In this document: one piece after another, positions 35,094-44,149 of the stretch | Position numbering within the stretch: the stretch's first letter is position 1 | Layout: each line of letters starts with the position of its first letter | DNA from: IDS-8 sp964424805 | GTDB taxonomy: Bacteria; Pseudomonadota; Gammaproteobacteria; Steroidobacterales; Woeseiaceae | DNA: 64,000 nt | Direction: 5' to 3' | Assembly (NCBI GenBank): GCA_964424805.1 | Contig: CAYRKH010000005.1 | Span: 1 to 64,000, forward strand | Notes under the pieces: generated by a model | What the model was told of the DNA's origin: nothing | The model's database searches: none | Seen by the model: the letters and a program-made list of their open reading frames with translations, nothing else | Position numbers and translations under genes: made by a program

Positions 35094-37749
35094 CCCGTGT
35101 GACACGCTTGGGCTCGGAGACGCCGTAGCCCTGCGCGTAGTCGATGCCCATGCCGCGCAGCATGGTGATGATCTCTTCGTTCTCGGCGAATTCCGCAATC
35201 GTCTGCTTGCCGGTGAGGTGGCCGATCTCGTTGATCGAGCGCACCATCTCCCGGTCGATCGGATCGTGCAGGATCTCTTTCACGAAGCTGCCGTCGATCT
35301 TCAGGAAATCGACCGGGAAGTGCTTGAGGTACCCGAACGACGACAGCCCGGTGCCGAAATCGTCCAGCGCGAACTTGCAGCCGAGCTCCTTCAGCGCGTT
35401 GATGAACCGGTTCGCCTGCGAGTAGCTGGCGATCGCCGCCGTCTCCGTGATCTCGAAGCAGATGCGCGAAGCGTCGAGCCCGCTCATCTGGAACTGCTCG
35501 ATGACGAACGGCAGGAATTTTTCGTCGCCGAGGCTCTGGCCGGAAAGGTTGATGGAGCAGAGCGCGAGGCGCTCCCGCTCGTCCGCCTCCGAGACCAGCC
35601 AGCGGAACGCGCTCTTGATCACCCAGCGATCGATGCTGGGGGTCAGGCCGTAGCGCTCCGCCGCTTCGATGAATAGCGCCGGCGCGACGATGCCGCCGCC
35701 TTCGTCCCGCATGCGCAGCAGGATCTCGTAGTGCGCGCCCTCGTCGTGACGCTGCAGCGGCTGGATCGTCTGCCGGAACAGCTCGAAACGCTCTTCCTCC
35801 AGCGCATTGTTGATGCGCGCCGCCCATTGCATCTCACGCCGCCGGCGCATGAGATCGATGTCGTTCTCGAGGAAGCTGTGAATACGGTTGCGGCCGCTCT
35901 CCTTCGCCTGCGCACAGGCGCTGTCGGCGGCCGAAAGCAGTGCGGCCACGTCCTCGTTGTCCGCGGTGATCGGCACGACCCCGATACTCACGCCGAGGCG
36001 GAAGCTGCGGTCGTCCCACATGAACTTGAAATCGCCAATGGCGATGCGCAGCGTCTCGGCCGTCTGCATGGCCTCGTCCAGGCTGCAGCTCTCGAGGAGC
36101 ACACCGAACTCGTCGCCGCCGAGCCGCGCCAGCGTGTCGCGCCAGCGGATCTTCGATTTCAACAGCGCGCCGAGCTGCCCGAGGAGGTGATCGCCCGCGC
36201 TGTGGCCGCAGGAATCGTTGACGATCTTGAACTGGTCGAGGTCGAGGTACAGCAGCGCATAGGAGGTCTCTTTCGCGCGCGCGCTCTTCAACGCGCGCTC
36301 CAGGCGGTTCTCGAACTCGCGGCGGTTGACGAGGCCGGTCAGGATGTCGTGGCTCGCGTGGTAGCTGAGGCGCCGGTTGAGCTCCCTTGATTCGCTGACG
36401 TCGTGGAACACCAGCACGCCGCCGGTCACTTCGCCCCTGCCGTCACGGATCGGGGAGGCACAGCTCTCGATATAGAGCTCGTTGCCGTCGCGCCGGATCA
36501 GGAGCGTCGGGCGTACCGACTTGATGGAGCGGCTGCGGCGGATCGAGACTGCCAGTGGATTCTCGAGCGGCTCGCAGGTCTCCTCGTGGAAGCCGCGGAA
36601 GATCTCGTCAACGGGCCGGCCGCTCGCGTCGTCGACCTTCCACCCGGTCAGCTCCTCGGCGACCGGATTGATGTATTCCACGTTGCAATCGGCATCCGTG
36701 GTAATGACGCCGTCGCCGATCGAGCGCAGTGTGATCTGGGCGCTCTCCTTCTCGCGGAACAGCGCCTCTTCGTAGAGCTTGCGCTCGGTGATGTCCACTT
36801 CGACGCCGAGCAGGCGGATGAGCCGGCCCTTGTCATCCTGCAGCGCCTTGGCCCGGCTCGTCATCCAGCGCCATTCACCGTTCTGGTGCTTCATGCGGTG
36901 CATGCTTTCGAAGAACGGCGTCTTGCCCTCCAGGTGTTCGCGCATCCTTGCCTGCACGCGCGCCATGTCGTCCGGGTGAACCAGGCGGTACCAGTCCGGC
37001 AGCACGTCCTCGCGGTCCTGGTCGTAGCCCAGCATTTCTTTCCAGCGCCGGGACAGGGCAATGCGCTTGGTCTGCCCGTCGAAGTCCCAGATGCCGTCGT
37101 TCGCCGTGAGGTTGACGAGCTCGTTGCGTTCCTCGAGCTCGTCCAGGAGCTCCGCCGTGCGCATGCGTTCGAGGCCCGACGCGAGCGAGGCGCCGATGAG
37201 CTTCATCAGCAGGTGCAGGTTGGCATCCCAGGCGTCGATGGGCCGTTCGTTCGCGAGCGCGAGGAAACCCGCCAGCTCGCCGCGCACCGAGAATCCGATG
37301 GCGAGGCAGGACCCGATGTTCAGCTCGGCGAGCCGCGCGAATTCGGGCCCGGCCTCGCCCGCGGCGCTGCCGGTATCGTGGATGTCGACCAGGCGCAGGT
37401 GCCCGAGGCGCCGCGCGAGCCACGGCCAGTCATCCAGCACCTCGCCGAGCAGCGCGTCCGGGTTGCAGCTCGCGAACATGCTGCTGGAGGACAGCACGGC
37501 GTCGAATCCCGCGGCGGACTCGGCGTTGAACAGGACCAGGAAAGCCGCGTCGCAGCCGGTGGCATCCGGCAGCTCGGCCACGTTGGCGGAGAGCTGCTCG
37601 CGGTAGCAGCTGCGGTCGAGGTTCTGGACGTTGACGGCAATCTTGGTCTGCAGCGCGTCCACCGTGCCGCGGGTGCGCTCACCCGCCCGGGGACGCGTGC
37701 GCCGGATGGGCAACGGACCCGCCACGTCTTTGCCGCTTGTAATGGTCAT
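35083..37749 (-). CDS. GAF-PAS-PAS-GGDEF-EAL cyclic di-GMP enzyme
   Basis: An 888-residue soluble sensor. Order: N-terminal GAF-like domain (about 50-190), two PAS domains (about 210-340, with the ...EVDITERK end, and about 345-455), GGDEF (about 460-625) and EAL (about 640-880). The cyclase site RLGGDEFG is intact with an RWRD inhibitory site five residues before it. The EAL domain keeps YEILLR, INLS, EITETA, DDFGTG, KIDGSF, AEFAENEE and QGYG, so phosphodiesterase residues also look intact. No membrane segment is seen. It could make or degrade c-di-GMP depending on its sensory input. It sits 257 bp upstream of the giant autotransporter gene on the same strand. Confidence 0.93.
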   Translation of the reverse strand: MTITSGKDVAGPLPIRRTRPRAGERTRGTVDALQTKIAVNVQNLDRSCYREQLSANVAELPDATGCDAAFLVLFNAESAAGFDAVLSSSSMFASCNPDALLGEVLDDWPWLARRLGHLRLVDIHDTGSAAGEAGPEFARLAELNIGSCLAIGFSVRGELAGFLALANERPIDAWDANLHLLMKLIGASLASGLERMRTAELLDELEERNELVNLTANDGIWDFDGQTKRIALSRRWKEMLGYDQDREDVLPDWYRLVHPDDMARVQARMREHLEGKTPFFESMHRMKHQNGEWRWMTSRAKALQDDKGRLIRLLGVEVDITERKLYEEALFREKESAQITLRSIGDGVITTDADCNVEYINPVAEELTGWKVDDASGRPVDEIFRGFHEETCEPLENPLAVSIRRSRSIKSVRPTLLIRRDGNELYIESCASPIRDGRGEVTGGVLVFHDVSESRELNRRLSYHASHDILTGLVNRREFENRLERALKSARAKETSYALLYLDLDQFKIVNDSCGHSAGDHLLGQLGALLKSKIRWRDTLARLGGDEFGVLLESCSLDEAMQTAETLRIAIGDFKFMWDDRSFRLGVSIGVVPITADNEDVAALLSAADSACAQAKESGRNRIHSFLENDIDLMRRRREMQWAARINNALEEERFELFRQTIQPLQRHDEGAHYEILLRMRDEGGGIVAPALFIEAAERYGLTPSIDRWVIKSAFRWLVSEADERERLALCSINLSGQSLGDEKFLPFVIEQFQMSGLDASRICFEITETAAIASYSQANRFINALKELGCKFALDDFGTGLSSFGYLKHFPVDFLKIDGSFVKEILHDPIDREMVRSINEIGHLTGKQTIAEFAENEEIITMLRGMGIDYAQGYGVSEPKRVTRAVA

Positions 37750-37953
37750 TCAGCCGCCAGCCCCGTTGCGTTCATGGGCGGCAGTCTAGCTCGCCGGAGG
37801 CCGGTCTTAAACGCCTGGCCGCACAATCTGCCGCCATTTTTTATTGTCCTGAGCGGTAAGGGCAACATTGTGACAGGTCACCGGAACAATGCAAGGCAAC
37901 TCACTGTTTTTACGTAGGGCGCAGTGCGGCCGACGGCACCTGGCGCGCGCCGT

Positions 37954-37979
37954 GGCGTCGCGCGCGATGCGCGCTCCCC
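37954..37979 (+). repeat. GTAG-type REP-like palindrome, diverged copy
   Basis: GGCGTCGCGCGCGATGCGCG followed by CTCCCC; the terminal CTAC has decayed. It lies in the 236-bp gap between the GGDEF-EAL gene and the CorC-type gene, beside the 3' end of the latter. Confidence 0.6.
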
Positions 37980-37985
37980 AAAGAG

Positions 37986-39311
37986 CTATCCTGTCTCGTC
38001 CTCGAATTCCTGCCATTCGACCGGCGTAACCGCGACGGTCACGATCCGCGGGCCGTCCATTTCGCGGACTTCGAGCTCGAAATCGTCGAAAACGGCCTTG
38101 TCACCCACCTCCGGGATGCGCTCGAGCTTGTCCATGACGAGGCCCCCGACGCTGTTGACGTCCGGAAACGGCAGGATCTCGATGTTCAGCAGGCGCTCCA
38201 GCGAATAGATGGAGAGTGAACCATGGCCGACGTAGCTCCCGTCCGGCTGTTGGGACCAGTCCGGCCGGCGGTGGCTGAACTCGTCCTCGATGGTGCCGAC
38301 CAGCACCTCGACGACATGGTCCAGGGTCACGAATCCCAGGATCGTCCCGTACTCGTCGACGACGATCGCGAAATGCGGGTAGCCCCGCTGGAACTCCTTC
38401 AGGATGCCGGTCGCGGACATGCCGGTGCTGATCATGAGCGCGGGCTTGACCAGCGCCCGCAGCTCGGCGTTGCCGGCGTTGCGATCCAGCTCGAGCACCA
38501 GGTCTTTCACGTGCAGGATGCCGAGCAGGTTGTCCGGCTCGCCTTCGTAGACGGGGTAACGTGAGTAGCGGTGGCGGCGAATCGTCGCGAGAATCTGCGG
38601 CAGGGGATCGTCCACGTTCAGCGTCACCATCTCCTCGTCCGGCCGCATCACGTCGCCGGCCGAGAGCTCGTCGAGCTCGAAGGCGCGCTTCAGGAGGTCG
38701 GCGGACTCGCTGCCCAGCTCGCCGTGGCGATGACTGGCCCGCAGCACCTTCTTCAGCTCCGCCACCGAGTGGGCCTCTTCCACGCCCTGCACCAGGCTCA
38801 CGCCCATCGCCCGGAGCAGCAGGTTGGCGCAGCGGTTCAGGAGCCAGATGAACGGGTACATCAGCCAGTAGAAGCTGAACAGGGGCACGGCGGTCCACAG
38901 CGACACCGGCTCCGGCTGGCGGATCGCGAGAGACTTCGGCGCCAGCTCGCCCATGACGATGTGCAGGAAAGAGATGACGGCAAAGGCCCCGACGAACGCA
39001 ATGCCGTGCACCACCTCGGGATCGGTGATGCCGAGCCACCCGAGCACCGGCTCGATCAGCCGCGCGAACGCCGGCTCGCCGATCCAGCCCAAGCCCAGCG
39101 AGGCCAGCGTGATGCCGAGCTGGCAGGCCGACAGGTATTCGTCGAGATGGGTATGAACCTTGTGGAGGATGCGCCCGCGCGGCCCGGCGGTCTCAGCCAG
39201 CTCCTCGGCTTTCGTGTACCGCAGCTTGACGATGGCGAACTCCGCCGCCACGAAAAAGGCGTTCATCAGCACGAAGACAAACGCCAGTAGTGTGAACCCG
39301 AGGTTCTCCAT
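37986..39311 (-). CDS. CNNM/CorC (HlyC) family transporter
   Basis: A 441-residue inner-membrane protein: DUF21 membrane domain (residues 1-180, three to four hydrophobic segments, with CQLGITLASLGLGWIGEP), a tandem CBS pair (about 205-335, with RYSRYPVYEG and DEYGTILGFVTLDHVVE) and a CorC_HlyC domain at the C terminus (about 350-435). The family is linked to magnesium and other divalent-cation efflux and is often mislabelled hemolysin. The ATG at 39311 gives the full family length. Confidence 0.9.
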   Translation of the reverse strand: MENLGFTLLAFVFVLMNAFFVAAEFAIVKLRYTKAEELAETAGPRGRILHKVHTHLDEYLSACQLGITLASLGLGWIGEPAFARLIEPVLGWLGITDPEVVHGIAFVGAFAVISFLHIVMGELAPKSLAIRQPEPVSLWTAVPLFSFYWLMYPFIWLLNRCANLLLRAMGVSLVQGVEEAHSVAELKKVLRASHRHGELGSESADLLKRAFELDELSAGDVMRPDEEMVTLNVDDPLPQILATIRRHRYSRYPVYEGEPDNLLGILHVKDLVLELDRNAGNAELRALVKPALMISTGMSATGILKEFQRGYPHFAIVVDEYGTILGFVTLDHVVEVLVGTIEDEFSHRRPDWSQQPDGSYVGHGSLSIYSLERLLNIEILPFPDVNSVGGLVMDKLERIPEVGDKAVFDDFELEVREMDGPRIVTVAVTPVEWQEFEDETG

Positions 39312-39353
39312 GGACCTGCCAGTATACCGGGGGACGAACGGCGCTGTGGGAGC

Positions 39354-39409
39354 GGTAAAAGGTGTCAGGTTTATTTTCTTCTAAGAAAATAAACCTGACA
39401 CCTTTTACC
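39354..39409. repeat. Long palindromic element, copy 1
   Basis: Arms 39354-39380 and 39383-39409 are perfect 27-bp inverted repeats around a 2-nt centre. The arm contains AAGGTGTCAGGTTTATTTTC. To the right, CTTTTAC is repeated three times (to 39420). A nearly identical element lies at 57285-57339. Such AT-rich GTGTCAGG palindromes in a high-GC genome suggest a small mobile repeat. It may also act as a transcription stop between the M14 gene and the CorC-type gene. Confidence 0.85.
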
Positions 39410-39432
39410 TTTTACCTTTTAACAGACGCCTC

Positions 39433-39462
39433 GGCATCGCGCGCGATGCGCGCTCCTACAGG
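39433..39462 (+). repeat. GTAG-type REP-like palindrome
   Basis: GGCATCGCGCGCGATGCGCG followed by CTCCTACAGG, identical in its core to the copy at 389-416. It lies within a few bases of the M14 gene stop codon (39470) and 24 bp from the long palindrome, so two repeat families are stacked in this gap. Confidence 0.75.
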
Positions 39463-39469
39463 GGGGCGA

Positions 39470-42280
39470 TCACGGTTTCGGGGGATCCTCCAGGATGTAC
39501 CGCCAGTTGAGGAGCGCGTTCCACAGGAAGCGGTAGTCGGAGTGATTCAGGTCGCGATGCATGGGGTTGAAGTTGTACGCGATGACACGGCCCTCGCCGG
39601 CCGGCAGGTCGAGGATGGCGGGGCGGCCCTGGAGGTCGTCGCCGTTCTCCGCGCCGCCGCTGATCACGAGTTCCCCGTCTTCCTTGCCCTGCTCCTCTTC
39701 CTCGTCCGCGGGGTCGCGCTCGTCCTTGAGCTTCTTCGTGCCCCACTGCAGCACCACGTGCTCGCGGTCCGCGCGGCGCATGTCGTAGACGGGATAGTTG
39801 CTGCGAAACGCGGACGTCAGCGCCGGGTACCCGTAGGCAATCGGATGCCGCGGCTGGGCAAAGGACACCTGCAGCTCGGAGCCGGGGGTGTTCACGTCGC
39901 TCGCGGCCGGCCAGACGCCGCGCACCAGGCCGCCTTCGAGCGCCAGCGCGGAGCCGTTGGCGAGCGTAATCAGCATGCCGCCGTCCTCGAGGAAGCGCTC
40001 GAGGTTCGCCATACCTTCCCAGCCGATGCCGCCGGTGATGTCCTCGGAGGCATTCGGCACGCCGTGACTCGGGAATTGCGCCGTCCGCGTGTAGGGCATG
40101 GGGCCCCAGCGCTTGTCGATGCCGTGGATCTGCTCCGCGAGGCCCGAATAGGTATTCCCGTAGAGGATGACGTCGTAGCGCGCGCGCAGATCGCCCGCGC
40201 GGATATCCTCGTCGCGGATGTAGTCGTACGGGATAGCCTGCTCGTCGAGCGTCAGGCGAATCCAGCCGACCGACTCGGTGTCCTCCCAGGTATGCCACAG
40301 GGCGAGACGCGGCAGCGGCGCCTCGTGCCGCTCGACCTCCGGCACGCGGCGCGCGCTTTCGAACTCCAGCGCGAGCTCCGCGGCGACGGCGTTCACGGCA
40401 TCGGCAAGCCCGTCCTGCGGCGGCAGGATCCACGAGCCCGCGGGATACTCCACGCGGCCGACCTTGAACGCGCGCTCCGCGATCTCGAGGTTGAAATCGG
40501 CGAGGCGCACGCGCGCCGCGAGCAGTCCTTCCTGTCCTGTGTCGGCAAGCAGGAAAACCGGGCCGGAGCCGTTCACGCCGCCGGTGGCGCGGTAATCGCG
40601 CGGCACCTGCACGGTTTCGACCTCGCGCACGCTCGAATCCGCAACGGGAATCGCCTCGACGCCGTAATGCACGCTCAGCGCCCACGACACGTCGTCGTAG
40701 GGCGTGAACCCGGTATCCTTGGGAAATTCCTGCGGCACGAGCAGGTCGACCGCGTAGTTGCGATACGGCTGGTCGAGCTTGATGACGAACGTCCCTTTCG
40801 GGAATTTGCCCTCTTCGATGGCGAAATCCCGGGCGGCCTGCCCGACCTCGATGCGGTGCCCGGTCAGCACGCCGATCATCTGCGCCACGCGGCGCGGGTC
40901 GCCCTGGTGCTCCGGGATGACGAAGCCGTACGGTGCCTCGTTGAGGCCCGCCTGCCAGGAGTTGTAGCCCTTCTTGTAGAAGCCGCGCAGCATGTCGGCC
41001 GCGTTCTTCGCACTGTATTCGAGGATCGCGAGGGAGCCGGTCTGCATGTAGTTCGTGTTGTTGCGCAGCGACCAGCGAACGTTCCGCTCCGGCGGCAGCG
41101 GGCGGTACCACTGCTGCGACGTCACCGGGTTGCCGGCGATGTCCTCCTGCTCGCTCTCGCGCAGCACGCGATCCAGCGTCTCGGCGGTTGCGTTGCCGAA
41201 GGTCTCGTAGCCGCGGCCGACGCTGTTGTGGTTGACCGCGACCGAATCGAGGTAATGATGACCCCAGCCTTCACCGAAGCCCCAGGTCCAGACGCCCGGC
41301 ATGCCGAAGCGCGTCATGGTCGTGATCTCGGCGAAGGCCATGGCGAACCATTCGTCGATCAGGATCGGGTCGATGTTGACGTTGAAGGGGCCGGTGCCGT
41401 TCCAGGTCTGCAGGAGCGGAATCGACTCGTGCAGGTCGTGCACGACGGTCGGGTGATACTCGTAGAACATGCGATGCACCGCCTGGGTGATCGCAAGCGC
41501 CTTCTGGTGCGTGTCGCGGTTGTTGTCGTGAAAGACGTAATGGCCCCAGTACGGCGGCGAGCGCGGCGGCAGCGTATCGATGTCGGTCTTGCCCTTGAGA
41601 TAGCGGTAGAACCAGTCGACCATCTTGTCGCGGCCGTCGGGCTCCGAGACCGGGTTGATCAGCACGATGAGCTTCTCGCGGATGTCCCTGATCATCGGCT
41701 GTTCGGAGACGGCGAGACGGTAGGCCATCTCCATGACCATCTCCGGGCTGCCGGTCTCCGTCGAGTGCAGGCCCGCATTGAAATAGTAGATCGGCCTCGC
41801 CGTCGCGATGATGGCCTCCGCTTCCTCGGGACTCGTTTTGCGAGGGTCGGCGAGCGCCGCGGTGGCCGCCTTGTACCGTTCCAGGTTGGCAAGGCCCTCT
41901 TCGTCCGCGATGGCGACCAGCAGGATGTCGCGTCCTTCCTCGGTCTTGCCGATCACCGAGACCTGCACGCGATCGGAGGCGCGGTCCAGCTCGCGGAAGT
42001 AGCCGTAGATCTCGGAGGTCCGCGACAGCTCGCCCGCGGCGCCGGCGACGTGCCCGAGGTAGTCGGTCGGCGAAGGCACCGTCTCCGATTCCGGCACGTA
42101 GGCGACCCACGGGCTCAGGTATTTCGGCGCGGTGGTGAACGCCGCGATCGCCTCCACGGAGCCGGGCTCGGCGGTATCGGGCGCATACGGGTTCTGCGAT
42201 GACGAGGACTGCTGCGCGCCGGCAAAGGCGGCGAAGAGTAGCGCGGGCAGGGCGGCGGCGAGCGGTTTGTTGTAATTCAT
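39470..42280 (-). CDS. Exported M14-family zinc carboxypeptidase-like protein
   Basis: A 936-residue exported enzyme. A signal peptide (MNYNKPLAAALPALLFAAFAG) starts at the ATG at 42280. The M14 domain (about residues 75-370) carries HSTETGSPE (HxxE zinc ligands) and a later VVHDLHES histidine, with INPVSEPDGRDK between. The C-terminal 500 residues contain a class I glutamine-amidotransferase-like region (VILYGNTYSGL and LEDGGMLITLANG), a layout common in large secreted M14 proteins. An EEEEQ-rich insert lies near residue 865. The substrate is unknown. Open frame continues 54 bp upstream of the chosen start. Confidence 0.85.
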   Translation of the reverse strand: MNYNKPLAAALPALLFAAFAGAQQSSSSQNPYAPDTAEPGSVEAIAAFTTAPKYLSPWVAYVPESETVPSPTDYLGHVAGAAGELSRTSEIYGYFRELDRASDRVQVSVIGKTEEGRDILLVAIADEEGLANLERYKAATAALADPRKTSPEEAEAIIATARPIYYFNAGLHSTETGSPEMVMEMAYRLAVSEQPMIRDIREKLIVLINPVSEPDGRDKMVDWFYRYLKGKTDIDTLPPRSPPYWGHYVFHDNNRDTHQKALAITQAVHRMFYEYHPTVVHDLHESIPLLQTWNGTGPFNVNIDPILIDEWFAMAFAEITTMTRFGMPGVWTWGFGEGWGHHYLDSVAVNHNSVGRGYETFGNATAETLDRVLRESEQEDIAGNPVTSQQWYRPLPPERNVRWSLRNNTNYMQTGSLAILEYSAKNAADMLRGFYKKGYNSWQAGLNEAPYGFVIPEHQGDPRRVAQMIGVLTGHRIEVGQAARDFAIEEGKFPKGTFVIKLDQPYRNYAVDLLVPQEFPKDTGFTPYDDVSWALSVHYGVEAIPVADSSVREVETVQVPRDYRATGGVNGSGPVFLLADTGQEGLLAARVRLADFNLEIAERAFKVGRVEYPAGSWILPPQDGLADAVNAVAAELALEFESARRVPEVERHEAPLPRLALWHTWEDTESVGWIRLTLDEQAIPYDYIRDEDIRAGDLRARYDVILYGNTYSGLAEQIHGIDKRWGPMPYTRTAQFPSHGVPNASEDITGGIGWEGMANLERFLEDGGMLITLANGSALALEGGLVRGVWPAASDVNTPGSELQVSFAQPRHPIAYGYPALTSAFRSNYPVYDMRRADREHVVLQWGTKKLKDERDPADEEEEQGKEDGELVISGGAENGDDLQGRPAILDLPAGEGRVIAYNFNPMHRDLNHSDYRFLWNALLNWRYILEDPPKP

Positions 42281-42505
42281 GGTGATGGCGATTGTAGCGG
42301 CTACCGAAAACCGGCGCCCCCGCCGTTCCATCATATGTGGAAGACCGCGTCTCGCCTGCTACCGTGGATTGCAGCGCGCCGCCCCAAGGGTGGACCTCAC
42401 TGTCCCGAGCCCGCATCATACGCGGTCACTCACGCCAGGCCCGCCGCCGAAAAACCCGTGAAAAGGCGCGGCTGAGCCGTACAACCCGCGGGGGGATAGC
42501 ACTCG

Positions 42506-44149
42506 ATGCGCTCGATTTACACCATCATCTTCCTTTCACTGCTCGCCGCGGCAGCCGCGGCGGCCGAGCCCGCGGGCCACCCTGCCATCGTGGCCCAGGC
42601 CGTAGCGGAAGCTGACGGCACACCGTCGATCCTGGTGCGGGAGGAAGCCCCCGAAGGGGTGATGGAGATCGCGGACAAGGCGATGGGCGCGGTGAACACA
42701 GTGGTCGGCGCGGTCCTGTTCTTCGACGTCGCGTTCTGGGACGACACGGTGACGCTGCCGTTCATCGTGATGTGGCTGGTGGCGGCCGGCGTTTTCCTCA
42801 CGTTTCGCATGGGATTTTTCAACATCCGCGGCTTCCGGCACGCGATCGCGCTCGTGCGCGGCAAGTACACCGATCCGAGCGAGCCGGGTGACGTCTCGCA
42901 TTTCCAGGCGCTGAGCTGCGCCCTCTCCGCAACCGTCGGCCTCGGCAACATCGCCGGCGTCGCGATCGCGGTTGCGCTGGGCGGGCCCGGTGCGACGTTC
43001 TGGATGATCGTGGCCGGCCTGATCGGCATGACCACCAAGTTCTCGGAATGCACGCTTGCGCTGATGTACCGGGAGTTTCGCGCCGACAGCCGTGTGCTCG
43101 GCGGCCCCGTGCAATACCTGTCGAAAGGTTTCGCGGAAAGAGGCATGCCGCGCCTCGGCAAGGGGCTGGCAGTCCTGTTCGCCTTTTTGTGCATCGGCGG
43201 GTCCATCGCCGGCGGCAACGCGTTCCAGGTGAACCAGTCCATGAACGCGGTCCAGGAATCGTTACCCGGACTGCAGAACTGGGTCTACGGCGCGATCATG
43301 ACGACCCTGGTCGGTATCGTCATCATCGGCGGCATCCGCCGGATTGCGAACGTGGCCGGCAAGGTCGTGCCGTTCATGGCGATCTTCTATGTCCTTGCCT
43401 GCCTCGTCGTGATCATGACCAACGTCGAACTGGTGCCTGCCGCGTTCGCCGCGATCTTCACGGAAGCCTTTTCACCCGACGCGGCGTTCGGCGGCGCCGT
43501 CGGCGTTCTCGTCGTCGGGTTCCAGCGCGCGGCGTTCTCCAACGAAGCGGGTTCCGGATCAGCGGCCATTGCGCACTCCGCCGCAAAAACCAGCTACCCG
43601 GTTCGGGAGGGCACGGTGGCCCTGCTCGAACCCTTCATCGATACGGTGATCATCTGCACCATGACCGCGTTGGTCATCAGCATTACCGGGGCCTACAACA
43701 ACCCCGAATACGCGGATGTCATCCAGACGGCCCAGGGCGCCGCGCTCACCTCGCGCGCCTTCGGCGAGCACATCGCGTGGTTCCCGTACGTACTCTCGCT
43801 TGCCGTGTTCCTGTTTGCGTATTCGACGATGCTGTCATGGTCCTACTACGGCGAACGATGCGCGGTATGGCTGTTCGGGGAGCGCGCATCCAACTACTAC
43901 AAGGCGCTGTTCCTGACGTTCACGTTCCTCGGCTCGGTCATCACGGCGATCAACGTGCTGGCCTTCGGCGACCTGATGATCCTCGGCATGTGCCTGCCGA
44001 ACCTGATCGGCGTGTACCTGCTGCACGGCAAGGTCAGGGAGGCGCTGAAGGATTACTGGCGGCGCTACAAGGCGGGAGAGTTCGAAGTGCTCGGGGCGCA
44101 GGCGCCCGTCGGCGCCAAGGCTGCCGCGGCCGCTGACACCGACGGCTGA
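42506..44149 (+). CDS. Alanine/glycine:cation symporter (AGCS family)
   Basis: A 547-residue membrane transporter importing alanine or glycine with sodium or protons. Motifs seen are FQALSCALSATVGLGNIAGVA, where family substrate residues lie, GGPGATFWMI, GGPVQYLSKG, and AAFSNEAGSGSAAIAH followed by about five hydrophobic segments. The first 70 residues include a signal-like stretch and a soluble segment before the first core helix, a frequent AGCS variation. GGGGGA precedes the ATG at 42506 by nine bases. Its 3' end overlaps the convergent M23 gene by 85 bp. Confidence 0.93.
   Translation: MRSIYTIIFLSLLAAAAAAAEPAGHPAIVAQAVAEADGTPSILVREEAPEGVMEIADKAMGAVNTVVGAVLFFDVAFWDDTVTLPFIVMWLVAAGVFLTFRMGFFNIRGFRHAIALVRGKYTDPSEPGDVSHFQALSCALSATVGLGNIAGVAIAVALGGPGATFWMIVAGLIGMTTKFSECTLALMYREFRADSRVLGGPVQYLSKGFAERGMPRLGKGLAVLFAFLCIGGSIAGGNAFQVNQSMNAVQESLPGLQNWVYGAIMTTLVGIVIIGGIRRIANVAGKVVPFMAIFYVLACLVVIMTNVELVPAAFAAIFTEAFSPDAAFGGAVGVLVVGFQRAAFSNEAGSGSAAIAHSAAKTSYPVREGTVALLEPFIDTVIICTMTALVISITGAYNNPEYADVIQTAQGAALTSRAFGEHIAWFPYVLSLAVFLFAYSTMLSWSYYGERCAVWLFGERASNYYKALFLTFTFLGSVITAINVLAFGDLMILGMCLPNLIGVYLLHGKVREALKDYWRRYKAGEFEVLGAQAPVGAKAAAAADTDG

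Noticed and set aside
39354..39409. The long palindrome as a simple rho-independent terminator
   Set aside because: It has a 27-bp perfect stem with almost no loop and a near-identical copy elsewhere with a flanking duplication, so a mobile repeat explains it better. Termination may be a side effect.
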